A stretch of DNA of 8,765 nucleotides from Bacillota bacterium (GTDB lineage: Bacteria; Bacillota; Clostridia; Oscillospirales; Ruminococcaceae). Both the position numbers and the translations under genes were made by a program. The DNA lies in contig JAEWYJ010000158.1 in assembly GCA_023395695.1 (NCBI GenBank), forward strand, positions 1 to 8,765, in the 5' to 3' direction. This document shows positions 1-6,345 of the stretch, piece after piece; position 1 is the first letter of the stretch, and every line of letters begins with the position of its first letter. The notes beneath the pieces are model-generated. The model saw nothing but the letters and a program-made list of their open reading frames with translations. It was not told the DNA's origin and did no database searches.

Positions 1-238
1 TGACCGTTCCGTCGGTGGTTATATTGTTCTGGGCGAGGGCGTCGATATAGCGCAGCTCAGACTGGAGCTGCACGGTAATATTTTGCGCCTGCGCTTTCGC
101 CATCATTTCAAGGTCGGAGCGGGCGTCGGTCAGCAAATGCTTACTCTGAACGGCGACGACTGTACCCCCCAGCGCCAAAACAACGGTCAGGATAATCAGC
201 GTAAACATAACGACTAATTTTAACTTGATCGATTTCAT
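1..238 (-). CDS. Methyl-accepting chemotaxis protein, N-terminal fragment (cut by window edge)
   Basis: Reading the minus strand from the ATG at 238 gives 79 codons with no stop before the window ends. The product starts MKSIKLKLVVMFTLIILTVV. A short basic stretch is followed by one membrane helix (about residues 7-30), then a polar, Ala/Gln/Glu-rich segment (SDLEMMAKAQAQNITVQLQS) that looks like the first long helix of a periplasmic-type ligand-binding (dCache-like) domain. This layout is typical of transmembrane chemoreceptors, which pass ligand binding to CheA through a cytoplasmic coiled-coil domain not contained here. A ribosome binding site GGGAGAA lies just upstream (minus strand, about 247-253). 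The assignment rests on the N-terminus alone; a membrane sensor kinase or diguanylate cyclase with the same type of sensor is possible. Confidence 0.6.
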   Translation of the reverse strand, partial: MKSIKLKLVVMFTLIILTVVLALGGTVVAVQSKHLLTDARSDLEMMAKAQAQNITVQLQSELRYIDALAQNNITTDGTV

Positions 239-327
239 AATGAATTTCTCCCTCAACGCGGCAAATATGGTTAAATCAGCAGAAAAGTGAGATTGATCGG
301 ACTTGTTTTGTGCAGAACAAAACGGAG

Positions 328-427
328 GGCGCAGGCAAACCGGTTTGCATCGCAGGAGGCAGCACGGTTAGATGCAAAGCACACCGCCGCAAGAGCTTAG
401 TTTTCAGCCGGTTTGCCTTATAGCGCC
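328..427. other. Dyad-rich structured element (possible leader RNA or operator cluster)
   Basis: GGCAAACCGG (334-343) is perfectly complementary to CCGGTTTGCC (408-417). The directly adjacent TTTGCATC (344-351) is perfectly complementary to GATGCAAA (371-378). An outer GGCGC (328-332) can pair with GCGCC (423-427). The result is a three-way junction: a closing stem of 10 plus 5 bp, one arm with a 19-nt loop, and a third segment at 379-407 with no obvious stem. Pairing is possible on either strand. On the minus strand the element would lie in the 5' leader of the chemotaxis gene, about 90 nt before its start. The DNA also contains the perfect 14-bp palindrome GCAAACCGGTTTGC (335-348), whose CG-centred form resembles LacI-family operators. 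I cannot tell RNA from operator by sequence alone, and it matches no riboswitch class I know well enough to name. Confidence 0.45.
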
Positions 428-513
428 TGCACGCAGACGTTGCAAGCGGCGGGGCCGGGTATGAGCCTGACTGTGTGGTGCCGTCAAAGCGATAAAAATC
501 TTATTTTTACCTC

Positions 514-519
514 ATTATA
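514..519 (-). promoter_or_regulatory. Possible -10 box for the chemotaxis gene
   Basis: On the minus strand this reads TATAAT, a perfect sigma-A -10 hexamer, but the sequence 17 bp upstream (TTTCTT) is a poor -35. If used, the transcript would start near 507 and carry a leader of about 270 nt that includes the dyad-rich element at 328-427. The surroundings are AT-rich, so a chance match is quite possible. Confidence 0.25.
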
Positions 520-595
520 TCCTATGTTCTGGAAAAAAGAAATCGGGAAAATGGTTCAATTTTCGTTGATTTACTATATATGTTTTACAATATAA

Positions 596-623
596 ATCGA
601 CATTATCGTTTGTATAATCGACA
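596..623 (-). promoter_or_regulatory. Pair of Spo0A-box-like direct repeats upstream of the spoIIA operon
   Basis: ATCGACATT occurs at 596-604 and again at 617-625, exactly 21 bp apart (two helical turns). On the minus strand each reads TGTCGAT inside the longer shared context AATGTCGATT, one base from the Spo0A box TGTCGAA. In Bacillus the spoIIA operon is activated by phosphorylated Spo0A together with sigma H, so such sites in this intergenic region fit. A TATAAT (613-618) lies between and partly inside the repeats. The sites are about 300 bp from the spoIIAA start, farther than usual, and I found no clear sigma-H promoter. They could instead serve the divergent chemotaxis gene. Confidence 0.35.
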
Positions 624-923
624 TTCTCTATAAAGGTATAGCAATTTCAGATATATTTGCGGCTGCCGGACTTATTACGTTGCAAGTACGCGGGCCAGAG
701 CAGCCATGAGAAAGCGGCAAAGAAAAACGGCGGACTTTTTTGCGATTATTCATCCATTTTATGTAAAAGAAATTAACATCAGGCCCCATACCGCGGTTTA
801 TGACCTTTCTCGACCGGGGACTTGCCGTATGCTTGTTGCTAAGGGATTTTTCTGCTTTGGGGTATATTTCCCCTTTGGATTGAAAAGATATCCATATTAT
901 CCAAAAAAGGAAGTGCAAAAGCT

Positions 924-1238
924 GTGTGTACAATTCTTTCCCCCGCCGGCGATACGCTGACGGTGCTGCTCGCGGGCGAAATCGACCACCATTCGGCGGC
1001 CGGTATGCGCGCCCAGATAGACGAAGCAATTGAACGTTACCGCCCGGCGACGCTGACGCTTGACTTTGGCGGCGTCACTTTTATGGATTCCTCCGGAATC
1101 GGTCTTGTCATGGGACGTTATAAGCTGATGAATACATTTGGCGGTGCGGTAACTGTTGCCAATACCCCCAAGCCGCTGCAAAAGGTTATGCGGCTGGCGG
1201 GGCTCGACCGTCTGGCCAGAATTAAAACGGAGGAATGA
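924..1238 (+). CDS. spoIIAA: Anti-sigma F factor antagonist SpoIIAA
   Basis: This is a STAS-domain protein of 104 residues, a little shorter than Bacillus SpoIIAA (about 117). It carries the family hallmarks GEIDHH (residues 18-23) and FMDSSGIGLVMGRYK (53-67). By comparison with Bacillus SpoIIAA and RsbV, the first serine of the DSS motif (Ser56) is the residue phosphorylated by SpoIIAB. Unphosphorylated SpoIIAA displaces sigma F from SpoIIAB; SpoIIE-type phosphatase (not in this window) would reactivate it. The start is a GTG with AAAGGAAG about 12 nt upstream, a long spacing, so initiation may be weak. It is the first gene of the operon; its TGA is 4 nt before the spoIIAB start. The whole protein resembles SpoIIAA rather than other STAS antagonists because of its neighbours. 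Confidence 0.95.
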   Translation: MCTILSPAGDTLTVLLAGEIDHHSAAGMRAQIDEAIERYRPATLTLDFGGVTFMDSSGIGLVMGRYKLMNTFGGAVTVANTPKPLQKVMRLAGLDRLARIKTEE

Positions 1239-1242
1239 CATC

Positions 1243-1698
1243 ATGGTAAAACCGCTCAACAGCATGAAAGTTGAACTTGACGGACGCTCGGTTAACGAAA
1301 GCTTTGCCCGCGCCGCCGTCGCCGCCTTTGTAGCCCAGCTTGACCCCACCGTAGAGGAGCTCTGCGACATACGAACCTCCGTTTCGGAAGCGGTGACCAA
1401 CTGCATTGTGCATGCTTATCCGAACACCCTTGGACGTGTTTACATATCCGCTGATATCTACGAAGGCCGGCGGGTGATTATCAGGGTGAGGGACAAGGGC
1501 TGCGGCATTGCCGATGTCCAACAGGCGATGGAGCCGCTTTTTACCACCGGTGCGGCTCAGGAGCGCTCCGGCTTGGGATTTTCGGTTATGCAAAGCCTGA
1601 TGGATCGTGTCAAGGTGCGCTCAAAGCCGGGCGGGCCTACCGTCGTCACCCTCGAAAGGAGGCTCATCTCCAAAGGTGATGCAAATGTCAGGGTGTAA
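1243..1698 (+). CDS. spoIIAB: Anti-sigma F factor SpoIIAB (serine kinase)
   Basis: This 151-residue GHKL-fold ATPase/kinase binds and inhibits sigma F and phosphorylates SpoIIAA. NESFARAAVAAFVAQLDPT (18-36) closely follows the Bacillus protein and includes the FAR arginine (Arg23). The N-box SEAVTNCIVHAY (48-59) holds the likely catalytic Glu49 and Mg-binding Asn53. The G1 box is RDKGCGI (83-89), followed by the ATP-lid region EPLFTT (97-102) and the G2 box ERSGLGFSVM (107-116). The start at 1243 was chosen over an in-frame ATG at 1156 because GGAGG (1229-1233) sits 9 nt upstream and because homology begins here. Its last 20 nt overlap the assigned start of the sigma F gene, which suggests translational coupling. 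Confidence 0.96.
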   Translation: MVKPLNSMKVELDGRSVNESFARAAVAAFVAQLDPTVEELCDIRTSVSEAVTNCIVHAYPNTLGRVYISADIYEGRRVIIRVRDKGCGIADVQQAMEPLFTTGAAQERSGLGFSVMQSLMDRVKVRSKPGGPTVVTLERRLISKGDANVRV

Positions 1699-2365
1699 GG
1701 ACAGGCCCGCGCGCAGCGAGGTTATTGAAAGCAATATGGGGCTGGTGCATGCCTGCGCACACCGCTTTAAGGGGCGCGGCATCGAATATGAGGATTTGTT
1801 TCAGGCCGGGTGCATCGGGCTGATTAAGGCGACCGACGCGTTTGATTACGAGCGCGGCGTGCGTTTTTCAACCTATGCCGTACCGGTTATCTTAGGCGAA
1901 ATGCGCCGTCTGTTCCGAGATGGGGGCGCCGTTAAGATCAGCCGCACCATCAAGGAGCTTTCAATGCGAATTGCCCGCGTGCGGGAGCGGTTTTCGTTCG
2001 ACCACGGGCGTGAACCCACCATATCAGAGCTGGCCGCGCTGCTTGAGGTTTCGGAGGAGGCGGTGGTCGAGGCCATCGGCGTCTGCGCACCGCCGGTTTC
2101 GCTGACTGAAAGCGAGGAGCAGGGCGGCGGGCAGCTTGACCTGCCGGTCGATTCGCCCGAGGAGCTGACCAGCGATTTAATTGCGCTGCGCCAATCGCTC
2201 GACCTGCTGGAGGAGCGCGACCGCGCCATTGTGCTGCTGCGCTATTTCGGGGAAAAGACCCAGTCCCAGACCGCCCAGCGGCTTGGGATGACGCAGGTAC
2301 AGGTATCGCGCCGGGAAAAAAAGATTATGACTCAGCTGCGCCGGGATTTATTGGGCACAGGGTAG
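1679..2365 (+). CDS. sigF: RNA polymerase sigma factor SigF (sporulation, forespore), N-terminally short
   Basis: This sigma-70-family protein of about 228 residues (Bacillus SigF has about 255) directs early forespore transcription. Region 2 is clear: YEDLFQAGCIGLIKATDAFD, then RFSTYAVPVILGEMRRLFRD, followed by the SigF/G-like VKISRTIKEL of region 3. Region 4 contains RDRAIVLLRYFGEKTQSQTA and the helix-turn-helix RLGMTQVQVSRREKKI. The product aligns without gaps to Bacillus SigF from about its residue 28 (CKDRPARSEVIESNMGLV), so most of region 1.2 upstream is absent. Start choice is uncertain: GTG 1676, ATG 1679 and ATG 1685 are all in frame; AAAGGTG (1672-1678) best serves 1685, and AAAGGAGG (1655-1662) lies 13-22 nt upstream. 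The gene overlaps spoIIAB by up to about 20 nt and ends the operon; no spoVA genes follow. Confidence 0.93.
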   Translation: MQMSGCKDRPARSEVIESNMGLVHACAHRFKGRGIEYEDLFQAGCIGLIKATDAFDYERGVRFSTYAVPVILGEMRRLFRDGGAVKISRTIKELSMRIARVRERFSFDHGREPTISELAALLEVSEEAVVEAIGVCAPPVSLTESEEQGGGQLDLPVDSPEELTSDLIALRQSLDLLEERDRAIVLLRYFGEKTQSQTAQRLGMTQVQVSRREKKIMTQLRRDLLGTG

Positions 2366-2373
2366 AAAGTTGC

Positions 2374-2419
2374 AAAAGCCAACGCGGAGCCGACATCCTC
2401 GGCTCCGCGTTGGCTTTTT
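2374..2419 (+). terminator. Intrinsic terminator of the spoIIA operon
   Basis: A perfect 20-bp stem (arms 2374-2393 and 2399-2418) with a 5-nt loop (CATCC) is followed by a short T run that overlaps the stem. It begins 8 nt after the sigF stop codon. The stem has an A-run on the other side, so it may also act in the reverse direction. Confidence 0.92.
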
Positions 2420-2951
2420 AAAAAGCTTGGATATTTCGGTGCGGTGCTTTACAGGGTTTCCAGGTTCGGGTTTTGGCTGATATTTTTCAAAAAGTATGGC
2501 AATTTAAGCCGGATGCCATAAAGCTGTTTGGAATGCTTTGTGTTTATGGCCTTTTGTCAGCCCATATAAAACACAACATTTATTTGCGCTGACGCGCAGG
2601 GACGGCCTCAGCCCACTCCTTGCCCGGCGGAGCAGGGGGTGTCACAAAACCCTTCAGGGGGGCGTTAAAGAATACGGCCATTGATGATTGCAGGCCCCAC
2701 GTGAAGGTGTCGGCGTCCCGCGCACTTTGGCGGGCGTGCATCCAGACCTGCCGCGAGATGATGCGCGCCAAACAGGTTGTGTAGCCCTTATGGCGCGCGG
2801 AGGGGCTTTGACCGCGCCGTTTGGCTGGGGCGCAGACTTTAGAACCTCAAAATTATTTTATACCGTTTTGTAGTACATCCTTATGAAGAACAGACGCGCC
2901 CATACAGCCTTAGGTGCGTCTGTTCTATACAAATAGTTTTATACGTTTAAA
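2420..2951. other. Gene-poor stretch with an unassigned GC-rich open frame (2580-2846, minus)
   Basis: 2420-2579 is AT-richer and holds nothing I can name. From 2846 down to the TAA at 2580-2582 the minus strand is open for 88 codons, but it has no ATG start with a ribosome binding site; the only candidate start is a TTG at 2771 without a Shine-Dalgarno sequence. The translation (pieces such as RIISRQVWMHARQSARD and PPAPPGKEWAEAVPARQRK) is Arg/Ala/Pro-rich and matches no family I know. It may be a dispersed non-coding repeat or gene remnant rather than a protein. Its GC content rises sharply compared with both flanks. Confidence 0.35.
2887..2926 (-). terminator. Hairpin downstream of citXG, probable terminator
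   Basis: Arms 2887-2900 and 2913-2926 form a 14-bp stem with a single G-T wobble and a 12-nt loop. It lies about 26 nt past the citXG stop on the minus strand. The T run after it in that direction is weak (TTCTTCAT), so termination efficiency is uncertain. No plus-strand gene ends here. Confidence 0.55.
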
Positions 2952-4292
2952 TTATTCGCACAGGAAATATAGCATTAAGGTGACGGCCAGCAGGTCGGCA
3001 CAGCCGCCGGGGCTGATATTTTCCGCAATAAAATCGGCATCCAGCGTGTCTAAAAGCGCTATAGGGGGATGCGGCGTCTTTTTCAGCAGTGCCAAAAGCG
3101 TCGCCTGCAATGCTTTCTGCCGTTCAATGCCCGCGCGTGCAATCACGTTGGTATCGGTGGCATTGGCCATCAGGTGCAGCAGCGCAATTGCGCCCGCGTC
3201 ATTGAGGCTGTACCCCTCGCCCAGAAGCGTTTGCAGCACCGGCAGGCTGATGGCGCGCACGCTCTCAAAGCCGGAAGCCGCCTCGCCGCGGATACCTGCG
3301 ATGCCGTACTGCATCCAAAGCCGCCCGCCCGCCGTTTGCGCGCCGGTCTGCTCAATTTGCTTCAGGTCATTTTTCGCTTCGTCAGCGGTCATTTCGGCGC
3401 ACAGCAGGCAGAGCTGTTCGGGCGTTGGCGCCTTTGTCGAAAGCCGCCCCGCAGCGGCACACAGAATGCCCATAGAATAGACAGCGCCCTTATGGGTGTT
3501 CACGCCGCGGGTGGCGCTAAACATATCCGCTTCGGCACACTGCCCAATGTAGCGCAGCGACAAAAAAAGCTGTGCGGGGGACAGAGCTGCGCTGCGTATG
3601 CCTTTTAAAGCGCAGGCTTTAAAATAAGGCGCCAGCGACGCGGCGCTGTTGACAAACGTAAAAATGTCCATATCCCGGTGTGCGCCGGCGTTTGCGCGGT
3701 CCACAAGGCCGGGCTTGGGGGTAATGCACACCTCGGTCAGCAAACTTCTGACCGCAAGCCCGGCAATGTGGTCGGCCTTTGCGCCGTCAAGATAGTCGTC
3801 GATAAGCTGTCTGGTCCGCTGCCCGACGGCGTCCAGTCCGTGGCGGCGGCTGCGCGCACAGGCTGCCGCTGCATCGTCACAAATCAGGCAGCGCCGGGGC
3901 GGTGCGCCTGTGTCGCGGCGTGACAGCTTTTCACCGCCGGCGTCGAGCACATCAATATCAAACAGCCGCGCGGCGTCAAAGGCGTCCTCAATCTGAACCA
4001 TCATGCACTTGATGGTCTCGGGCGGAAAATCCACCGCCCAATAGCCCTCAAGGCCGGTGCTGTAGTCGCGCACGGCGCGAAAGGTCGCTGTGACGCGGTG
4101 GCGTGCAAGCTGTTCGTCGATGAGCCGGACGCCCGTATCGAACAGACGGTCGGCGTTACCAAAACGCTTTTCTTCACCTGCAATATTCATTGTCAGGCAG
4201 ATGAGCGTCACATGGTGTTTTTCAAGCAGCTCCTGCTGAAAGTCGGCCCGGCGTTCCCGCGCGAGCAGCATCTCCTCAAGCTGTATTTTCAA
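2952..4292 (-). CDS. citXG: CitX-CitG fusion: holo-citrate lyase synthase / triphosphoribosyl-dephospho-CoA synthase
   Basis: This is a 446-residue two-domain protein. The N-terminal part (about 1-165) is CitX-like: LLARERRADFQQELL near the start, then FDIDVLDAGGEKLSRRD and PPRRCLICDDAAAACARSR, the signature with paired cysteines. CitX transfers the prosthetic group to the citrate lyase acyl carrier protein. The C-terminal part (about 170-446) is CitG-like: TPKPGLVDRANAGAHRDMD, HKGAVYSMGIL, GIRGEAASGF and DTNVIARAG. CitG makes 2'-(5''-triphosphoribosyl)-3'-dephospho-CoA from dephospho-CoA and ATP. Such fusions are known in some bacteria. I chose the TTG at 4292 because GCGGAGGGA lies 8 nt upstream; an in-frame GTG at 4322 would place that site inside the gene. 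No citrate lyase subunit or transporter gene is visible nearby. Confidence 0.93.
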   Translation of the reverse strand: MKIQLEEMLLARERRADFQQELLEKHHVTLICLTMNIAGEEKRFGNADRLFDTGVRLIDEQLARHRVTATFRAVRDYSTGLEGYWAVDFPPETIKCMMVQIEDAFDAARLFDIDVLDAGGEKLSRRDTGAPPRRCLICDDAAAACARSRRHGLDAVGQRTRQLIDDYLDGAKADHIAGLAVRSLLTEVCITPKPGLVDRANAGAHRDMDIFTFVNSAASLAPYFKACALKGIRSAALSPAQLFLSLRYIGQCAEADMFSATRGVNTHKGAVYSMGILCAAAGRLSTKAPTPEQLCLLCAEMTADEAKNDLKQIEQTGAQTAGGRLWMQYGIAGIRGEAASGFESVRAISLPVLQTLLGEGYSLNDAGAIALLHLMANATDTNVIARAGIERQKALQATLLALLKKTPHPPIALLDTLDADFIAENISPGGCADLLAVTLMLYFLCE

Positions 4293-4394
4293 GTTATTGT
4301 CCCTCCGCTTTGTATATGGCACTGCCGTTAATTAATTTGAAAGCCGTTATAGCCTTGCCGCTGTGGGCCGGTTCTGCGCTAACCAATTATGCTT

Positions 4395-4423
4395 ATCTTA
4401 ACGGCTGACGGCGGCTGCGTCAA
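4395..4423 (-). promoter_or_regulatory. Sigma-A-type promoter of citXG
   Basis: On the minus strand TTGACG (4423-4418) and TAAGAT (4400-4395) are separated by 17 bp. Transcription would start near 4388 and leave a leader of about 95 nt before the TTG start at 4292. It diverges from the trp-unit promoter about 100 bp away. Confidence 0.65.
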
Positions 4424-4512
4424 GGCGCTTGCGGTGCAAAAGGAATAAAAGCTGCTCTGTCGGAACAGTTCGGTCAGGAAATAGATCTGTTTCAAAATTT
4501 TTTTAAAAAGCC

Positions 4513-4541
4513 TTGCAAAACAAAAAACAATGTGCTATTAT
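4513..4541 (+). promoter_or_regulatory. Sigma-A-type promoter of the T-box/trp unit
   Basis: TTGCAA (4513-4518) and TATTAT (4536-4541) have an optimal 17-bp spacer, and TG at 4533-4534 gives an extended -10. The predicted start near 4548 lies just before the first paired part of the T-box leader. Confidence 0.78.
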
Positions 4542-4547
4542 CACAAC

Positions 4548-4839
4548 AATCAATAGTCACGAAACCTTTGATGCGGAGATCAAACCGTGAGATGCGCCTA
4601 CAGAGAGCGGGGGAGGCTGAGAGCCCCGCGGAGAGCAGCATGGCAAATGGACCGCTGAGGGCAAGGTGAAAGGGCCGCTTTTGTAAGCGCCGGAGTATCC
4701 GAGACGCAAAGCCGACGTTACCGGCTGGAAATGTGTTGGCATTTCTGTAGTGAGTGGGTCTGCATTTTCAGGCCAATTAAGGTGGTACCGCAGATTTTTT
4801 TAATCTGTCCTTAAACGATGGTTTAAGGGCGGATTTTTT
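4548..4839 (+). promoter_or_regulatory. T-box leader with Trp (UGG) specifier
   Basis: The conserved T-box sequence AATTAAGGTGGTACCGCAGA is at 4775-4794. Stem I is recognisable: lower helix CGG (4574-4576) with CCG (4652-4654) beside a kink-turn-like CTGAGG; specifier loop with 3' strand CAAATGGA; next helix CCGTG (4585-4589) with CATGG (4639-4643); then AGAGAG and a GGGG/CCCC upper hairpin. The codon in the specifier position, followed by a single A and the helix, is TGG (4648-4650), tryptophan. The antiterminator can form by TTAAGG (4777-4782) with CCTTAA (4809-4814) and CAGATT (4791-4796) with AATCTG (4802-4807), which is mutually exclusive with the terminator at 4803-4834. Uncharged tRNA-Trp would therefore permit read-through into trpB2-trpX. 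Confidence 0.95.
4803..4839 (+). terminator. T-box-controlled attenuator terminator
   Basis: Arms 4803-4816 and 4821-4834 form a 14-bp stem (two G-T wobbles) with loop GATG, followed by six Ts. The left arm shares CCTTAA and AATCTG with the antiterminator, as expected for a transcriptional T-box switch. Confidence 0.92.
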
Positions 4840-4927
4840 GTTTTGCGGGGCAAAATAGCCGCAGCAACACGTGGCACGCACCAACAGGCGGGCCCTGCCT
4901 GAAGCCGTATGAAAGGGAGCAATTATT

Positions 4928-6310
4928 ATGTCAAAAAAAGTGCCGAACAGACTCTATCTGACCGAGGACCAGATGCCCAGGCAGTGGTATAACCTGCGGG
5001 CCGATATGAAAGAGCAGCCGGCGCCGCTGCTGAACCCCGGGACGCACCAGCCAGCAAGGGTGGAGGAATTATATCCGGTATTCTGTGAAAAGCTGGCACA
5101 GCAGGAGCTGGATGGCAGTACCCGGTACATCGATATTCCCGAAGATGTTCAAAATTTCTATAAAATGTACCGTCCGTCTCCGTTGATCCGTGCCTATAAT
5201 CTCGAAAAGGCGCTTGGCACGCCGGCGAAAATTTACTATAAATTCGAGGGCAACAACACCTCCGGCAGCCATAAGCTCAACTCTGCGGTGGCGCAGGCCT
5301 ATTATGCAAAGGAACAGGGCCTCGCCGGACTTACGACCGAAACAGGCGCAGGGCAGTGGGGCACCGCTCTGTCCGAGGCTTGCTCCTACTATCAGCTGCC
5401 CCTGACCGTTTATATGGTGAAGGTGTCGTATGAGCAAAAGCCTTTTCGCCAGTCGGTTATGCGCACCTTCGGCGCCGATATTATCCCCAGCCCCAGCAAT
5501 ACCACCGAGGTAGGCAGGGCGCTGCTGTTAAAGAATCCGAACACCGGCGGAAGCCTTGGCTGCGCCATCTCAGAGGCGGTGGAAAAGGCTGTTACAACGC
5601 CCAATACCCGTTATGTGCTCGGTTCGGTACTAAACCAGGTTTTGCTGCACCAGTCCATCATCGGTCTGGAGTCGAAGCTGGCGATGGAAATGCTGGAGGA
5701 GTACCCCGACATTATCATCGGCTGCGCGGGTGGCGGCTCGAACCTCGGCGGCCTGATCGCGCCCTTTATGCAGGATAAATTATTGGGCAGGGCCAGCCCC
5801 AGAATTGTGGCGGTTGAACCGGCCTCCTGCCCATCCTTTACAAGAGGCGTCTACGCCTACGATTTTTGCGACACCGGCAGGGTCACGCCGCTGGCCAAAA
5901 TGTACACCCTTGGCAGCAGCTTTATACCCTCCGCCAATCATGCGGGCGGGCTGAGATACCACGGCATGTCCCCAATTTTGTCAAAGCTGTATCACGACGG
6001 CTATATGGAGGCCATTGCCGTAGAACAGACCAAGGTTTTTGAGGCCGCGGTGTTCTTTGCAAAGCAGGAGACGATTCTCCCTGCGCCCGAATCGGCTCAC
6101 GCCATCTTTGGCGCCATTAGCGAGGCGTTAAAATGCAAGGAAAGCGGAGAGGCCAAAACCATTCTGTTTGGCCTGACCGGTACCGGATACTTTGACATGA
6201 CCGCATACAACGCTTATCTTAATGGCACCATGTCCGACTACATTCCGACCGATGCCGATCTTCAAAAAGGCTTTGACGAAATGCCTGTTGTTAAAGAAGT
6301 GTTGAGATAA
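4928..6310 (+). CDS. trpB2: Tryptophan synthase beta chain, TrpB2 type
   Basis: This 460-residue PLP enzyme of fold type II makes L-tryptophan from indole and L-serine. It has the long N-terminal extension (PNRLYLTEDQMPRQWYNLRA) and RPSPL (82-86) of the TrpB2 group; ordinary TrpB1 is about 400 residues. The PLP lysine is Lys116 in NNTSGSHKLNSA, the catalytic glutamate is Glu138 in TETGAGQWG, and the phosphate-binding loop is GCAGGGSNLGG (265-275). A good site AAAGGGAG stands 8 nt before the ATG. There is no trpA in the window, and TrpB2 enzymes often work without the alpha subunit, so salvage of free indole is the likely role (inference). It is the first gene behind the Trp T-box; the next gene follows after 35 bp. 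Some TrpB2-like enzymes may use other nucleophiles. Confidence 0.93.
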   Translation: MSKKVPNRLYLTEDQMPRQWYNLRADMKEQPAPLLNPGTHQPARVEELYPVFCEKLAQQELDGSTRYIDIPEDVQNFYKMYRPSPLIRAYNLEKALGTPAKIYYKFEGNNTSGSHKLNSAVAQAYYAKEQGLAGLTTETGAGQWGTALSEACSYYQLPLTVYMVKVSYEQKPFRQSVMRTFGADIIPSPSNTTEVGRALLLKNPNTGGSLGCAISEAVEKAVTTPNTRYVLGSVLNQVLLHQSIIGLESKLAMEMLEEYPDIIIGCAGGGSNLGGLIAPFMQDKLLGRASPRIVAVEPASCPSFTRGVYAYDFCDTGRVTPLAKMYTLGSSFIPSANHAGGLRYHGMSPILSKLYHDGYMEAIAVEQTKVFEAAVFFAKQETILPAPESAHAIFGAISEALKCKESGEAKTILFGLTGTGYFDMTAYNAYLNGTMSDYIPTDADLQKGFDEMPVVKEVLR

Positions 6311-6345
6311 CAGCGTGCCGACCGATATATAAAGGAGAAATTACC

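Larger units (their letters stand above)
239..923. other. Long intergenic region between the chemotaxis gene and spoIIAA
   Basis: Apart from the dyad element (328-427) and the box-like repeats (596-625), I see no supported gene here. 480-660 is AT-rich and promoter-like. 660-905 has mixed composition. Short open frames starting near 413 and 706 lack ribosome binding sites, and the second runs into spoIIAA in the wrong frame. No clear sigma-H or sigma-A promoter could be assigned to the spoIIA operon by eye. Confidence 0.5.

Noticed and set aside
328..427. c-di-GMP-I (GEMM) riboswitch in front of the chemoreceptor gene
   Set aside because: The minus strand has GGCAAACC-N4-GAAA, but the flanking stem of that arm does not pair, the conserved GACGCAAAGC is not in the right place, and the observed nested stems differ from the class.
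413..595. 60-codon plus-strand open frame
   Set aside because: TTG start without a ribosome binding site; its 5' end lies inside the dyad element and the rest in AT-rich promoter-like DNA.
706..960. 84-codon plus-strand open frame upstream of spoIIAA
   Set aside because: No Shine-Dalgarno sequence, unusual composition, and it overlaps the spoIIAA start in another frame.
628..1406. Minus-strand open frames over the spoIIA promoter and coding region
   Set aside because: They are antisense shadows of spoIIAA and spoIIAB with no start signals.
4647..4649. ATG (Met) as the T-box specifier
   Set aside because: Register relative to the following A and helix, and the downstream tryptophan genes, favour TGG at 4648-4650; kept only as an alternative in the discriminator finding.
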